From Lachnospiraceae bacterium (GTDB lineage: Bacteria > Bacillota > Clostridia > Lachnospirales > Lachnospiraceae): a DNA stretch of 64,000 nt. This document shows, in pieces, positions 10,303 to 19,645 of this stretch. Numbering within the stretch: position 1 is the first letter of the stretch; every line of letters begins with the position of its first letter. A program made the translations under genes and the position numbers. Location of the stretch: assembly GCA_014804785.1 (NCBI GenBank), contig JAAUZD010000043.1:124001-188000 (forward strand), in the 5' to 3' direction. The notes under the pieces were generated by a model that saw nothing but the letters and a program-made list of their open reading frames with translations, was not told the origin of the DNA and did not search any database.

Positions 10303-12024
10303 ATGAGCTATAAGGAGCAATATGATTTTTGGCTGGAAGATGCCTATTTTGATGAGAAAACCAAAGAAGAGCTGCGTGGTATTGCAGGAGATGAAAAGGA
10401 AATAGAAGACCGCTTCTACAAGGAACTGGAATTTGGAACAGGGGGACTTCGCGGGGTGATTGGTGCAGGTACCAATCGTATGAATATTTACACCGTAAGA
10501 AAAGCAACCCAGGGTCTTGCAAATTATATTATCAAACAGGGCGGAAAAGACAGGGGCGTAGCGATTGCATATGATTCAAGAAGGATGTCTCCTGAGTTTG
10601 CGGACGAGGCAGCCCTCTGCCTTGCAGCGAATGGTATTAAAGCATATGTGTTTGATGCCCTTCGCCCTACACCGGAACTTTCTTTTGCCCTTCGGACACT
10701 GAACTGTATTTCCGGAATTGTCATCACGGCAAGCCATAATCCGCCGGAATATAACGGATACAAGGCTTATTGGGAGGATGGCGCACAGGTTACGGCGCCT
10801 AAGGACGTGGAGATCATTACCGAGGTTAAGAATGTGACAGATTATCATCAGGTAAAGACCATGGACAAAGAAGAAGCCATTGAGGCAGGTCTTTATCAGG
10901 TAATCGGTAAGGAAATTGATGATGCATACATGGAAGAACTTAAGAAACAGATCATCCATCCTGAAATCATCAAGGAAGTAGCTGACGATATCAAGATTGT
11001 CTATTCACCTTTTAATGGAACCGGCAATGTGCCTGTAAGGAGAATTCTCTCTGAACTTGGTTTCAAGCATGTTTACGTGGTGCCGGAGCAGGAACTTCCG
11101 GATCCCGATTTTACAACGCTGGAGTACCCTAACCCGGAGGATCCCAAGGCATTTACACTTGCCCTTAAGCTTGCAAAGGAAAAGAATGCAGACATTATTC
11201 TTGCAACCGACCCGGACGCAGACCGGCTTGGAATTTATGCGTTGGATAGTAAATCAGGAGAATATATTCCTTTTACAGGCAATATGTCGGGCATGCTGAT
11301 TGCAGAATATATTTTAAGAGAAAGAACGGCTACAGGAACCATGCCGGAAAATCCCGCCCTGGTAACGACCATTGTTACCACCAATATGGCGGCAGCCATT
11401 GCAAAGGACTACAATGTAAAATTTATTGAGGTGCTGACAGGATTTAAATATATTGGAGAGCAGATTAAATTATTTGAACAGACCGGATCAAATAATTACG
11501 TATTCGGACTGGAAGAAAGTTATGGCTGCTTGGCAGGCACTCATGCAAGGGATAAGGATGCGGTTGTTGCCGTTATGTGTCTGTGTGAGATGGCAGCATG
11601 GTGCAAAAAGAATGGAATCACCGTTTGGGATCAGATGCTGAAGCTCTATGAAAAATATGGATACTTCAAAGAAACCCAATATGCGATTACCTTAAAGGGG
11701 ATTGACGGATCCAAGCAGATTGCCGAAATGATGGATAAGCTGAGAAGCAATCCGCCTAAGAATTTTGGTGACCTTACTGTAAAGGAATTCAGAGATTACG
11801 GCAGCGGCATCACAAAAGATATAGCAACAGGCGAAGAAAAACCTACGGGTCTGCCAAAGTCCAATGTGCTGTATTTTGACCTTACCAATGATTCGTGGTG
11901 CTGTGCACGTCCTTCAGGTACAGAGCCAAAAATCAAATTTTATATGGGCGTCAAAGGAACCAGCCTTGCTGATGCAGAGGATAAAGTTTTAAAACTTACA
12001 GAGGCGCTTAAGGCTTATCTGTAA
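10303..12024 (+). CDS. Phosphosugar mutase (phosphoglucomutase/phosphomannomutase family)
   Basis: ITASHNPPEYNGYK, ATDPDADRLGI, RPSGTEPKIKFY; ATG at 10303 preceded by gaggagg. Confidence 0.94.
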   Translation: MSYKEQYDFWLEDAYFDEKTKEELRGIAGDEKEIEDRFYKELEFGTGGLRGVIGAGTNRMNIYTVRKATQGLANYIIKQGGKDRGVAIAYDSRRMSPEFADEAALCLAANGIKAYVFDALRPTPELSFALRTLNCISGIVITASHNPPEYNGYKAYWEDGAQVTAPKDVEIITEVKNVTDYHQVKTMDKEEAIEAGLYQVIGKEIDDAYMEELKKQIIHPEIIKEVADDIKIVYSPFNGTGNVPVRRILSELGFKHVYVVPEQELPDPDFTTLEYPNPEDPKAFTLALKLAKEKNADIILATDPDADRLGIYALDSKSGEYIPFTGNMSGMLIAEYILRERTATGTMPENPALVTTIVTTNMAAAIAKDYNVKFIEVLTGFKYIGEQIKLFEQTGSNNYVFGLEESYGCLAGTHARDKDAVVAVMCLCEMAAWCKKNGITVWDQMLKLYEKYGYFKETQYAITLKGIDGSKQIAEMMDKLRSNPPKNFGDLTVKEFRDYGSGITKDIATGEEKPTGLPKSNVLYFDLTNDSWCCARPSGTEPKIKFYMGVKGTSLADAEDKVLKLTEALKAYL

Positions 12025-12052
12025 ATGGAGCAAACATAAGGATGAAATATGG

Positions 12053-12081
12053 AATCGCCCTGCTAAAACAGGGCGATTCTT
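12053..12081 (+). terminator. Rho-independent-like terminator after the phosphosugar mutase
   Basis: AATCGCCCTG-CTAAAA-CAGGGCGATT then ctta. Confidence 0.75.
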
Positions 12082-12127
12082 ATAGGTGCGCCTTGCGGCG
12101 CACGTCTCTAACGGGGAGGTGATAAAA

Positions 12128-13510
12128 TTGGGGAAGATTGCAAAGCTCAGCAATCTGAAAAAAACACTGCGTTATTTAAAGAAAAACGGAATACGCCGGG
12201 CATACTATGCCATGAAAGAACGAATTGAGATAGAGACGAAGGAAGAGTATAGCTATGAGCCTTTGAGTGAGCAACAAAAAAACCGACAGATGCAGGATGG
12301 GAAAAGATTTTCTATAAAATTCAGCATTCTTGTGCCTGCTTTTGAGACAAAGGAAGAGTACCTGCGAGCCATGCTGGACTCGGTTTTGTCACAGACCTAT
12401 GGAAATTTTGAACTGATCGTTGCCGATGCAAGCGAAAGTGACCGGGTGGAACAAGTAATCAGTACTTATACAGATAAGCGGATCATGTACAGGCGTCTTA
12501 AGCAAAATGCAGGTATTTCCGCCAATACAAATCAGGCATTGATGTATGCCACGGGAGATTATGCAGGCCTGCTTGATCATGATGATGTGCTTACGCCTGA
12601 TGCACTTTATGAAATGGCTGCCTGTATTGCAAAATATGAAGCGGATGAGATCGGGCTGCAACTCATATATTCAGATGAAGATAAATGCGATGAAAGTCAG
12701 ACCAATTATTTTGAAATCAACCGGAAACCGGAATTTAATATAGATTTGCTGCTGACCAATAACTATATCTGTCATTTTACAGTAATGAAACGCCAGCTGA
12801 TGCAGGAACTCGGCTTCCGCAGCGTATGCGACGGCGCCCAGGATTATGATCTTGTGCTCCGTGCTCTGAATGTAATGCTGGGAAAAGATAAAAAACGGAC
12901 GAAAAAGAAAGATGTACCGGTGGCACATATTCCCAAGGTATTATACCACTGGAGATGCCATGAACATTCCACCTCAGAAAATCCTGCAAGCAAGCAATAT
13001 GCTTATGATGCAGGAAAGAGGGCATTGGAAGATTTCTTAAGGGCAAGGGGATTTAAAGGGACGGTGTCTCACCTGCCCCATCTCGGTTTTTACAGGGTTG
13101 ACTATCAACCGGATCTGATTGCGAACAGACCCGATGTGGCGGTAGTAGGCGGCAGACTGCTGGATAAAAAGAATAAAATAACGGGTGGAATATACACTGC
13201 TGAGGGACAGCCCCTATATCTGGGGCTTCACAAAGAGTACAGCGGATACATGCACAGAGCCGTACTGCAGCAGGAGGCGGAGATGGTGGATGTTCGCTGC
13301 ATGAGAGTGTCTCTGGCAGCTGAGGCGATTCTGGAAGAAATGATTGGTCTCCCCTATCTGCAGCACCCCGGGACAGGCAGATTTGACTGGAGAGACTGCC
13401 TGAAAGAAGATGTGGATTTTCTGGATTTAAGCCGCAGATTCTGCGATAAGGTGAGAGAGCAAGGCTATCGGATCGTTTGGGATCCCGCCATGTCAGACAA
13501 AATTGACTGA
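12128..13510 (+). CDS. Family 2 glycosyltransferase; TTG start at 12128 preferred over 12086
   Basis: FSILVPAFETKEEYLRAMLDSVLSQTYGNFELIVAD, LLDHDDVL; ggggaggtg RBS precedes TTG 12128. Confidence 0.82.
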   Translation: MGKIAKLSNLKKTLRYLKKNGIRRAYYAMKERIEIETKEEYSYEPLSEQQKNRQMQDGKRFSIKFSILVPAFETKEEYLRAMLDSVLSQTYGNFELIVADASESDRVEQVISTYTDKRIMYRRLKQNAGISANTNQALMYATGDYAGLLDHDDVLTPDALYEMAACIAKYEADEIGLQLIYSDEDKCDESQTNYFEINRKPEFNIDLLLTNNYICHFTVMKRQLMQELGFRSVCDGAQDYDLVLRALNVMLGKDKKRTKKKDVPVAHIPKVLYHWRCHEHSTSENPASKQYAYDAGKRALEDFLRARGFKGTVSHLPHLGFYRVDYQPDLIANRPDVAVVGGRLLDKKNKITGGIYTAEGQPLYLGLHKEYSGYMHRAVLQQEAEMVDVRCMRVSLAAEAILEEMIGLPYLQHPGTGRFDWRDCLKEDVDFLDLSRRFCDKVREQGYRIVWDPAMSDKID

Positions 13511-13551
13511 AAGCAATTTATAATATAAATAGTTAAATGAGGATTTAATAT

Positions 13552-14514
13552 ATGGCAAGCACAACCGTGGTGATACCAAATTACAAGGGAATAAACTATA
13601 TAGACAACTGCCTTGCATCCATTTATAAGGGAACTGTTATTCCCCAAATCATCATGGTGGACAATCATTCTGAAGATGGAAGCCTCCCCCTTGTGAAAGA
13701 AAAGTACCCTGAGGTTAAGATCATAGAATTTACAGAAAACAAGGGATTCTGCAAGGCTGTGAATGCAGGCATCAAAGCGGCGGAGACACAGTATGTCCTT
13801 CTCCTTAACAATGACACGGAAGTAGACGCCCATATGATATCCAGTCTGGAGAAAGCCCTTGACAAGGACCGGACGGCATTTGCTGCAGCGGCGAAGATGA
13901 TCGATCTCCACAATCCTGACCGATTAGACGGTGCAGGCGATTTCTACTGTGCTCTGGGCTGGGCATTTGCCAGAGGAAAGGACAAGCCGACAGAGGCTTA
14001 TGACAAGCCTGGACGAATCTTTTCTGCCTGTGCCGGCGCTGCCCTTTATAGACGTGCAATATTTGATAACATAGGTTATTTTGACGAAAATCATTTTGCA
14101 TATCTGGAAGATATGGATATAGGATATCGTGCAAACATTCATGGTTATCATAATATATATGCCCCAGATGCAAAGGTCTACCATGCCGGAAGCGCTGCCA
14201 CCGGCTCTCGGCACAACACTTTCAAAGTGACTCTCTCCGCCAGGAACAGCGTCTACCTGATTTATAAGAACATGCCCGCGCTGCAATTCATTTTGAACCT
14301 CCCTCTTCTGCTCATAGGGTATGGCATAAAATGTCTCTTCTTTACACTGAAAGGAATGGGCGGCGCTTACCTTTCCGGCTTTTTTCAGGGAATACGCTTA
14401 TCCTTTTCAGAGGAAGGAAAGAAAAATAAAGTAAGTTTTACTGTACGGAACCTGCCGAACTACCGCTGGATCCAGATTCAGCTGTGGATGAATATTTTCA
14501 GAAAATTATTTTAG
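13552..14514 (+). CDS. Family 2 glycosyltransferase (rhamnosyltransferase-like)
   Basis: TTVVIPNYKGINYIDNCLASI, LLLNNDTEVD, EDMDIGYR. Confidence 0.88.
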   Translation: MASTTVVIPNYKGINYIDNCLASIYKGTVIPQIIMVDNHSEDGSLPLVKEKYPEVKIIEFTENKGFCKAVNAGIKAAETQYVLLLNNDTEVDAHMISSLEKALDKDRTAFAAAAKMIDLHNPDRLDGAGDFYCALGWAFARGKDKPTEAYDKPGRIFSACAGAALYRRAIFDNIGYFDENHFAYLEDMDIGYRANIHGYHNIYAPDAKVYHAGSAATGSRHNTFKVTLSARNSVYLIYKNMPALQFILNLPLLLIGYGIKCLFFTLKGMGGAYLSGFFQGIRLSFSEEGKKNKVSFTVRNLPNYRWIQIQLWMNIFRKLF

Positions 14515-14552
14515 AGGAAGGCAGTGAAAGACAGGGAAATATTTCTTTCATT

Positions 14553-15449
14553 TTATTCCTTCATTCTCAATAAAATATTATCAAAATATTCTTTATTTAT
14601 TTCGAATCCGATATATTCTCGTTTTAGATTTTTTGCTGCAACCAATGTTGTCCCACATCCGCAAAATGGATCCAACACAGTTTGTCCCTCTTTTGTAACA
14701 AGTGAAATCAAAATTTCCATTAATTTAACGGCTTTCTGCGTTGGATGTAATCCTCTATCAGTTTTTTGCGTTTGTACCTTTAAAATATTAGAACATACTT
14801 CCAATCCCTCATTTAATGAGGTTAATTCTCTTAACTTATTTTCATTAAATGCCCCTACTTCATACTTTAAAATATTATCGGTCAATGTACTTCCTTGCGG
14901 ATATGGTTTCATAAACCATAAAACAGGTTCAAATAATGGTCTGAGATTGCCTATTTTCCATCCTTCCCATGCCTTACTATTTTCTTTATCATTTCTTCTA
15001 TCAAATACACAACTTACTCTTTGGGCTCTGTATGCTGCCGCTTCCTTTTCCCACGAAATCATATCTTTAAATATAAACCCGGCATCCTCCATTGCACAAA
15101 TACATCTATGTGCCAATCTCCTTCCCGCAAAGATAAAACAACTTGCACCCGGTTTCAAGACTCTTAACCATTCTTCTGCCCACGATGAACACCATTGATA
15201 ATATTCAATTGGAATATTTCTATCCGACTGGGACCAACCATTTAAGGGCTTACCTCTCGTTTTAAATATACTACCGGATTTTTCTTGTGCTGGACTTTTT
15301 CCTAAAAGCGCACTATTGGTATTGTTGTGCAACACATCCCATTCATCGTAATTTATACCATATGGAATATCTGATAAAATTAAATGAACAGACTCTGTTT
15401 CAACACTCTTTATCAGTTGTATTGAATCTCCCAACTCTATTCTACTCAT
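14553..15449 (-). CDS. HindIII-like N6-adenine DNA methyltransferase
   Basis: SDIPYG catalytic motif, LDPFCGCGTTLVAAK SAM motif; close to remembered M.HindIII (DEWDVLHNN, SPAQEK, RGKPLNGWSQ, WCSSWAEEWLRVLKPG). Confidence 0.92.
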   Translation of the reverse strand: MSRIELGDSIQLIKSVETESVHLILSDIPYGINYDEWDVLHNNTNSALLGKSPAQEKSGSIFKTRGKPLNGWSQSDRNIPIEYYQWCSSWAEEWLRVLKPGASCFIFAGRRLAHRCICAMEDAGFIFKDMISWEKEAAAYRAQRVSCVFDRRNDKENSKAWEGWKIGNLRPLFEPVLWFMKPYPQGSTLTDNILKYEVGAFNENKLRELTSLNEGLEVCSNILKVQTQKTDRGLHPTQKAVKLMEILISLVTKEGQTVLDPFCGCGTTLVAAKNLKREYIGFEINKEYFDNILLRMKE

Positions 15450-15460
15450 ATTTCATTTAC

Positions 15461-16315
15461 CTACCGATTTAACTTATTTATGTATGTGGCAATTGCATTG
15501 ATTTTCTCTTGTAATTTCTTTGCCTTGATTAATTCTTCGATGGCCTTTTCTCTAGTATACTTTTTTATTTCTTCAATACATCCGTTCCAGTAATCAATTT
15601 CTATTTTCCCTCTATATACAATTAAATGCTTATAATTATTCAAAATATCTTTATATTCAGAATCTGACATACCTGTCTTTTTAGCAACATAAGCATCCAT
15701 TTTAGGTAAGAAACAACATTTTGCGTTTGCAAAGCTAAGAGATTTATCCCTTGCAATCATTTGAGATGCATTCCATAATGACTCAAGTGATAAAGAATCT
15801 GTCTCTCTAATATTTTGCTCTAGCATTATTGAAATATGTTCCCATGACAATAAACAAACATTATTATCCAATGCTTTTGAATATATTTGACTTGTTGCTT
15901 GTGGGTATTGAAAATAAGGTGCAACTAATATAGCATATTCATTTTCAGATCCTCTCCAATCACTTAAATTACTAACCTTAAAATCTTTTTGGTTTTTAGC
16001 AGTTCTACTTAAACGAAAGCATTTAGCATCTGCAACTAAACTATAATTATATCCGGAAATACTTTCGGCTAAAATATCAGCACTATCTGCTCTTTCGTCT
16101 AATGCACGAGCTGCTAATCCTAATAATCTAAAGCATCTAGCTAATACTATATCAGAAGCTTTTGAATATAATTTTTCTTCTGTTGAGTCATGTTCAATAT
16201 TCTCTGGTATTGTTCCAATTTCTTTTACAATACATTTAAATTCGTTTTCTGAAATATTATCAATAAAGTTACGTATTTCTTTAGTTGCAATCTTAAAATC
16301 TTTTACTGATATATT
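15461..16315 (-). pseudogene. HindIII-like type II restriction endonuclease, 5' end apparently degraded (or noncanonical start)
   Basis: Open frame runs from TAA at 16316-16318 (minus) to 15461 with HindIII-like core VADAKCFRLSRTAKNQKDFKV...APYFQYPQATSQI...LLSWEHISIML; no ATG/GTG/TTG in frame before 15871. Confidence 0.75.
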
Positions 16316-16618
16316 TTAATTATAGAACGTTTGTTCTGCAACTTCAAGAACAATCTTATTTATCTAAATAGTTTATCATATAACTGCTACAATAACTACT
16401 TTTTTATGTGCAAGACAAATAGATTCTTCCTTTGTAGTATTCCACTCTATCATCACCTGCTTTACCATTTGCACAAGTATTTTCTCGTCCAGATAGGTTA
16501 AAACTAACATTGTGTCCACGATCATTCTAACAAAAACAAATTCACCCAACTGAAAAAGTAGAACATATAATAATCATACAGACCTAAAACGCATAAACCG
16601 AGGAAGCACCAGACCAGT

Positions 16619-16647
16619 CCCCTCCCCACCCACTCCCCGTCTTCCCC
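16619..16647 (-). other. Putative G-quadruplex motif
   Basis: Minus strand reads GGGGAAGACGGGGAGTGGGTGGGGAGGGG. Confidence 0.7.
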
Positions 16648-16697
16648 TTCCTTACCGGACTACTGGACTCTCGTCCTCCCGCCCTCCGAATTTTGAG

Positions 16698-16726
16698 TTG
16701 TACTTTTTGTAATAATATTGTAAAAT
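16698..16726 (+). promoter_or_regulatory. Sigma-A-type promoter for the sugar transferase
   Basis: TTGTAC - 17 nt - TAAAAT, 23 nt upstream of ATG 16749. Confidence 0.55.
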
Positions 16727-16748
16727 ATTTGCAAGAAGGTAGCAGGAT

Positions 16749-18158
16749 ATGATAAAGGACAATCAGAAGTATTTCAATAGACTGCACTTGCTAGTCGATG
16801 CCGTTGTAGTAGCCATCGCCTACTTGTTTGCATGGTATATAAAGTTCTGCACCATTTTTGCCGATACGGAACCAGGTGCAGGCGCACTAGACACGAGGAC
16901 CTATTTCAGTTTCCTTTATTTTGTTGTGCCTGAATATATCATTTTATACTATTTTTTCAATTTGTACGCTCCAAAGCGTGCTACCAGACGAAAATATGAG
17001 CTTGAAGGCATTGTCAAGGCAAATACCGTTGGCATTGTCTTCTTTATTGTATTTTTGTATTTGATTAAGCAGCAGCATTTTTCCCGTTTTATGATGGGGG
17101 CATTTTTTGTGATCAATATAACCTTTACCACAATATGCCGTACGCTGATCAGAAATATGCTGCTTTATTTTAGGAAAAAGGGATATAATTTAAAATATAT
17201 TCTTCTTGTAGGCTATTCCAGGGCAGCAGAAGAATATGTTACCAGAATCAATGCAAATCCCCAATGGGGATATGTGGTCCGGGGAATACTGGATGACAGG
17301 ATTCCCAGCGGGACGGTTTATAAGGGCGTTAAAGTGGTTGGCAGGATAGAAAATATCAAGTATATTCTGCCTGAAAATAAGCTGGATGAAATTGCGATAA
17401 CGCTTGCACTGAAGGATTACGACCATCTGGAATATATTGTTGATTTATGTGAAAAGTCGGGGGTTCATACGAAGTTCATTCCCGATTATAATTCATTGGT
17501 GCCAAGTCATCCCTATACAGAGGATCTGATGGGACTGCCGGTAATCAATATCCGCTATGTGCCGCTGACCAATACCCTGAACTGGGTGACCAAACGGGCG
17601 GTGGATATCGTAGGAGCTTCCCTTGGGATTATCCTGTCTTCCCCCATCATGCTAGTGGCTGCCCTGGCTGTGAGATTTACGAGCCGCGGACCGATTCTTT
17701 TTAAACAGGAGAGGGTGGGACTCCACAATAAAACTTTTAAAATGTATAAATTCAGGACAATGGAGATGCAGAAACCTTCGGCAGAGCAGAAGGCGTGGAC
17801 AGTGAAAGACGATCCCAGAGTCACTAAAGTAGGAAAATTTTTGCGGCGCACCAGTTTAGACGAGTTGCCCCAGTTGTTCAATATATTGATAGGTGAGATG
17901 TCGTTAGTGGGACCAAGACCGGAACGTCCCCAGTTCGTGGATGTTTTCAAGGAGGAAATTCCGCGTTATATGATAAAGCATCAGGTCAGACCGGGACTTA
18001 CCGGCTGGGCCCAGATTAATGGGTATCGGGGAGATACTTCCATCCGTAAGAGAATTGAGTATGATTTATTTTATATTGAGAACTGGACCCTGGCAATGGA
18101 TTTTAAAATTATGTTTCTGACGATATTCAAGGGTTTCATCAACAAAAATGCTTATTAG
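16749..18158 (+). CDS. Undecaprenyl-phosphate sugar-1-phosphate transferase
   Basis: N-terminal TM region, C-terminal FKMYKFRTME, RTSLDELPQLFNILIGEMSLVGPRPE, RPGLTGWAQINGYRG. Confidence 0.95.
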   Translation: MIKDNQKYFNRLHLLVDAVVVAIAYLFAWYIKFCTIFADTEPGAGALDTRTYFSFLYFVVPEYIILYYFFNLYAPKRATRRKYELEGIVKANTVGIVFFIVFLYLIKQQHFSRFMMGAFFVINITFTTICRTLIRNMLLYFRKKGYNLKYILLVGYSRAAEEYVTRINANPQWGYVVRGILDDRIPSGTVYKGVKVVGRIENIKYILPENKLDEIAITLALKDYDHLEYIVDLCEKSGVHTKFIPDYNSLVPSHPYTEDLMGLPVINIRYVPLTNTLNWVTKRAVDIVGASLGIILSSPIMLVAALAVRFTSRGPILFKQERVGLHNKTFKMYKFRTMEMQKPSAEQKAWTVKDDPRVTKVGKFLRRTSLDELPQLFNILIGEMSLVGPRPERPQFVDVFKEEIPRYMIKHQVRPGLTGWAQINGYRGDTSIRKRIEYDLFYIENWTLAMDFKIMFLTIFKGFINKNAY

Positions 18159-18332
18159 AAACTTTGTGAATATAAAAGTATTAATTTACAAATCTTAAGG
18201 ATAGATTAAAAAAACGTTCAGGGGCTTGCCTAATGGAAAATTTTGTGCCAAAATAGTATCTTGTGAGAAATCACAGATGATAAAGCCCAATATAGATATG
18301 AAATTGAAGTAAATAAGGGAGAGATTGATCGT

Positions 18333-19490
18333 ATGACAACAACATCAAAGAAACCTGTTAAGAAAAAACCAGTCAGGCGCGAAGAACCTGTAAGTACAAA
18401 GAAAAAGAGCAGCAAAGGAAATGCAGCTGTGGACGCCAAAAAGAAATCCAAGAAAAAGCGCACGAAGATTCTTCTGTTTATCTTGGAGATATTTATTTTA
18501 CTTATAATGGTAGTAGTCTTGTATGGCGTCCTCAAGGTAGAAAAAGTTGGCAAGGTAGATTTGCCAAAGGAAGAAATCGTCATTAACCCTGAGGTAGAGG
18601 AGCAGGTTGAGACTACCATGAGAGGTTATCGCAACATTGCATTGTTTGGTGTGGACTCTACAACAGGCGCGCTTACGAAGAATACGCGAAGCGATACAAT
18701 TATGATTGCGTCCATTAATCTGGACACAGGAGAATGCAAGCTTGTCAGCGTGTATCGTGATACTTATCTGAATCTAAGCAATGATTCCTATAATAAATGC
18801 AACGGCGCGTATGCAAAGGGCGGTCCGAAACAGGCAATCAATATGCTGAATATGAATCTGGATATGAATATTACTGATTTTGTTACAATAGGATTTGCGG
18901 GTCTTAGTGATACAATTGATGCGCTGGGCGGCATCATGATCGATGTGGACGAAGCGGAACTGCAGCATATCAATAATTACCAGATTTGTATGGCGGAGAA
19001 TTTAAAGAGAGACTATACTCCGGTAACGAGTACAGGATATCAGCTATTAGACGGACTTCAGGCAACAGCATACTGCCGTATCCGTTATACAGCAGGGGAT
19101 GATTTTAAACGTGCGGAGCGTCAGAGAGAAGTGCTGATGGCGGTGGCTGATAAGGCAAAAACCGCTTCACCGGCAACTTTGAATTCTGTTGCTAATGCAA
19201 TTTTTGATAAGGATGAGATATATACATCCCTGGATCTTTCCGAGATACTTGAACTTTTAGGTGAAATAGGCAAATACCAGATCGTAGATCAGGGCGGATT
19301 CCCCGAAGAAAGTATGCGTGCGACAGGTACCATTGGCTCTAAGGGAAGCTGTGTTGTACCGGTATCTCTTGCAGATAATGTACAGTGGCTGCATGAATTC
19401 CTGTTTGAGGATCAGGAATATTCTCCATCCGCAACAGTAGTGGAATGCAGTGAAAAAGTTGCAGCTGATACGAATGGTTATATAAAATAA
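18333..19490 (+). CDS. LCP (LytR-CpsA-Psr) family protein
   Basis: TRSDTIMIASINLDTGECKLVSVYRDTYL; Lys-rich N-terminus plus one TM. Confidence 0.92.
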   Translation: MTTTSKKPVKKKPVRREEPVSTKKKSSKGNAAVDAKKKSKKKRTKILLFILEIFILLIMVVVLYGVLKVEKVGKVDLPKEEIVINPEVEEQVETTMRGYRNIALFGVDSTTGALTKNTRSDTIMIASINLDTGECKLVSVYRDTYLNLSNDSYNKCNGAYAKGGPKQAINMLNMNLDMNITDFVTIGFAGLSDTIDALGGIMIDVDEAELQHINNYQICMAENLKRDYTPVTSTGYQLLDGLQATAYCRIRYTAGDDFKRAERQREVLMAVADKAKTASPATLNSVANAIFDKDEIYTSLDLSEILELLGEIGKYQIVDQGGFPEESMRATGTIGSKGSCVVPVSLADNVQWLHEFLFEDQEYSPSATVVECSEKVAADTNGYIK

Positions 19491-19496
19491 AAAATA

Positions 19497-19587
19497 AACG
19501 CCGGTACGCTTTGTGATTGCAGCGAGGGGCTGCTCTCGCTGCCTGCGGCGTTATAAGAGAAATGCCCCGTTGCTTGCAGCGGGGTAT
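19497..19587 (+). terminator. Two consecutive hairpins downstream of the LCP gene
   Basis: AACGCCG.../GCAGCGAG...CTCGCTGC/...CGGCGTT, then ATGCCCCGTTGC/GCAGCGGGGTAT. Confidence 0.6.
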
Positions 19588-19645
19588 TTGACTATACTAT
19601 TGGATGATTTTTATAGGATAATTTTGTGGGTTGAGGTTATATAAT

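Noticed and set aside
5974-14514. Run of several glycosyltransferases as a novel system
   Set aside because: Multiple GT2 genes in a rhamnose/ABC-exporter polysaccharide locus are ordinary.
14524-15198. 224-aa + strand ORF
   Set aside because: Antisense to the HindIII-like methyltransferase, which has clear motifs; the + frame shows no recognisable domain.
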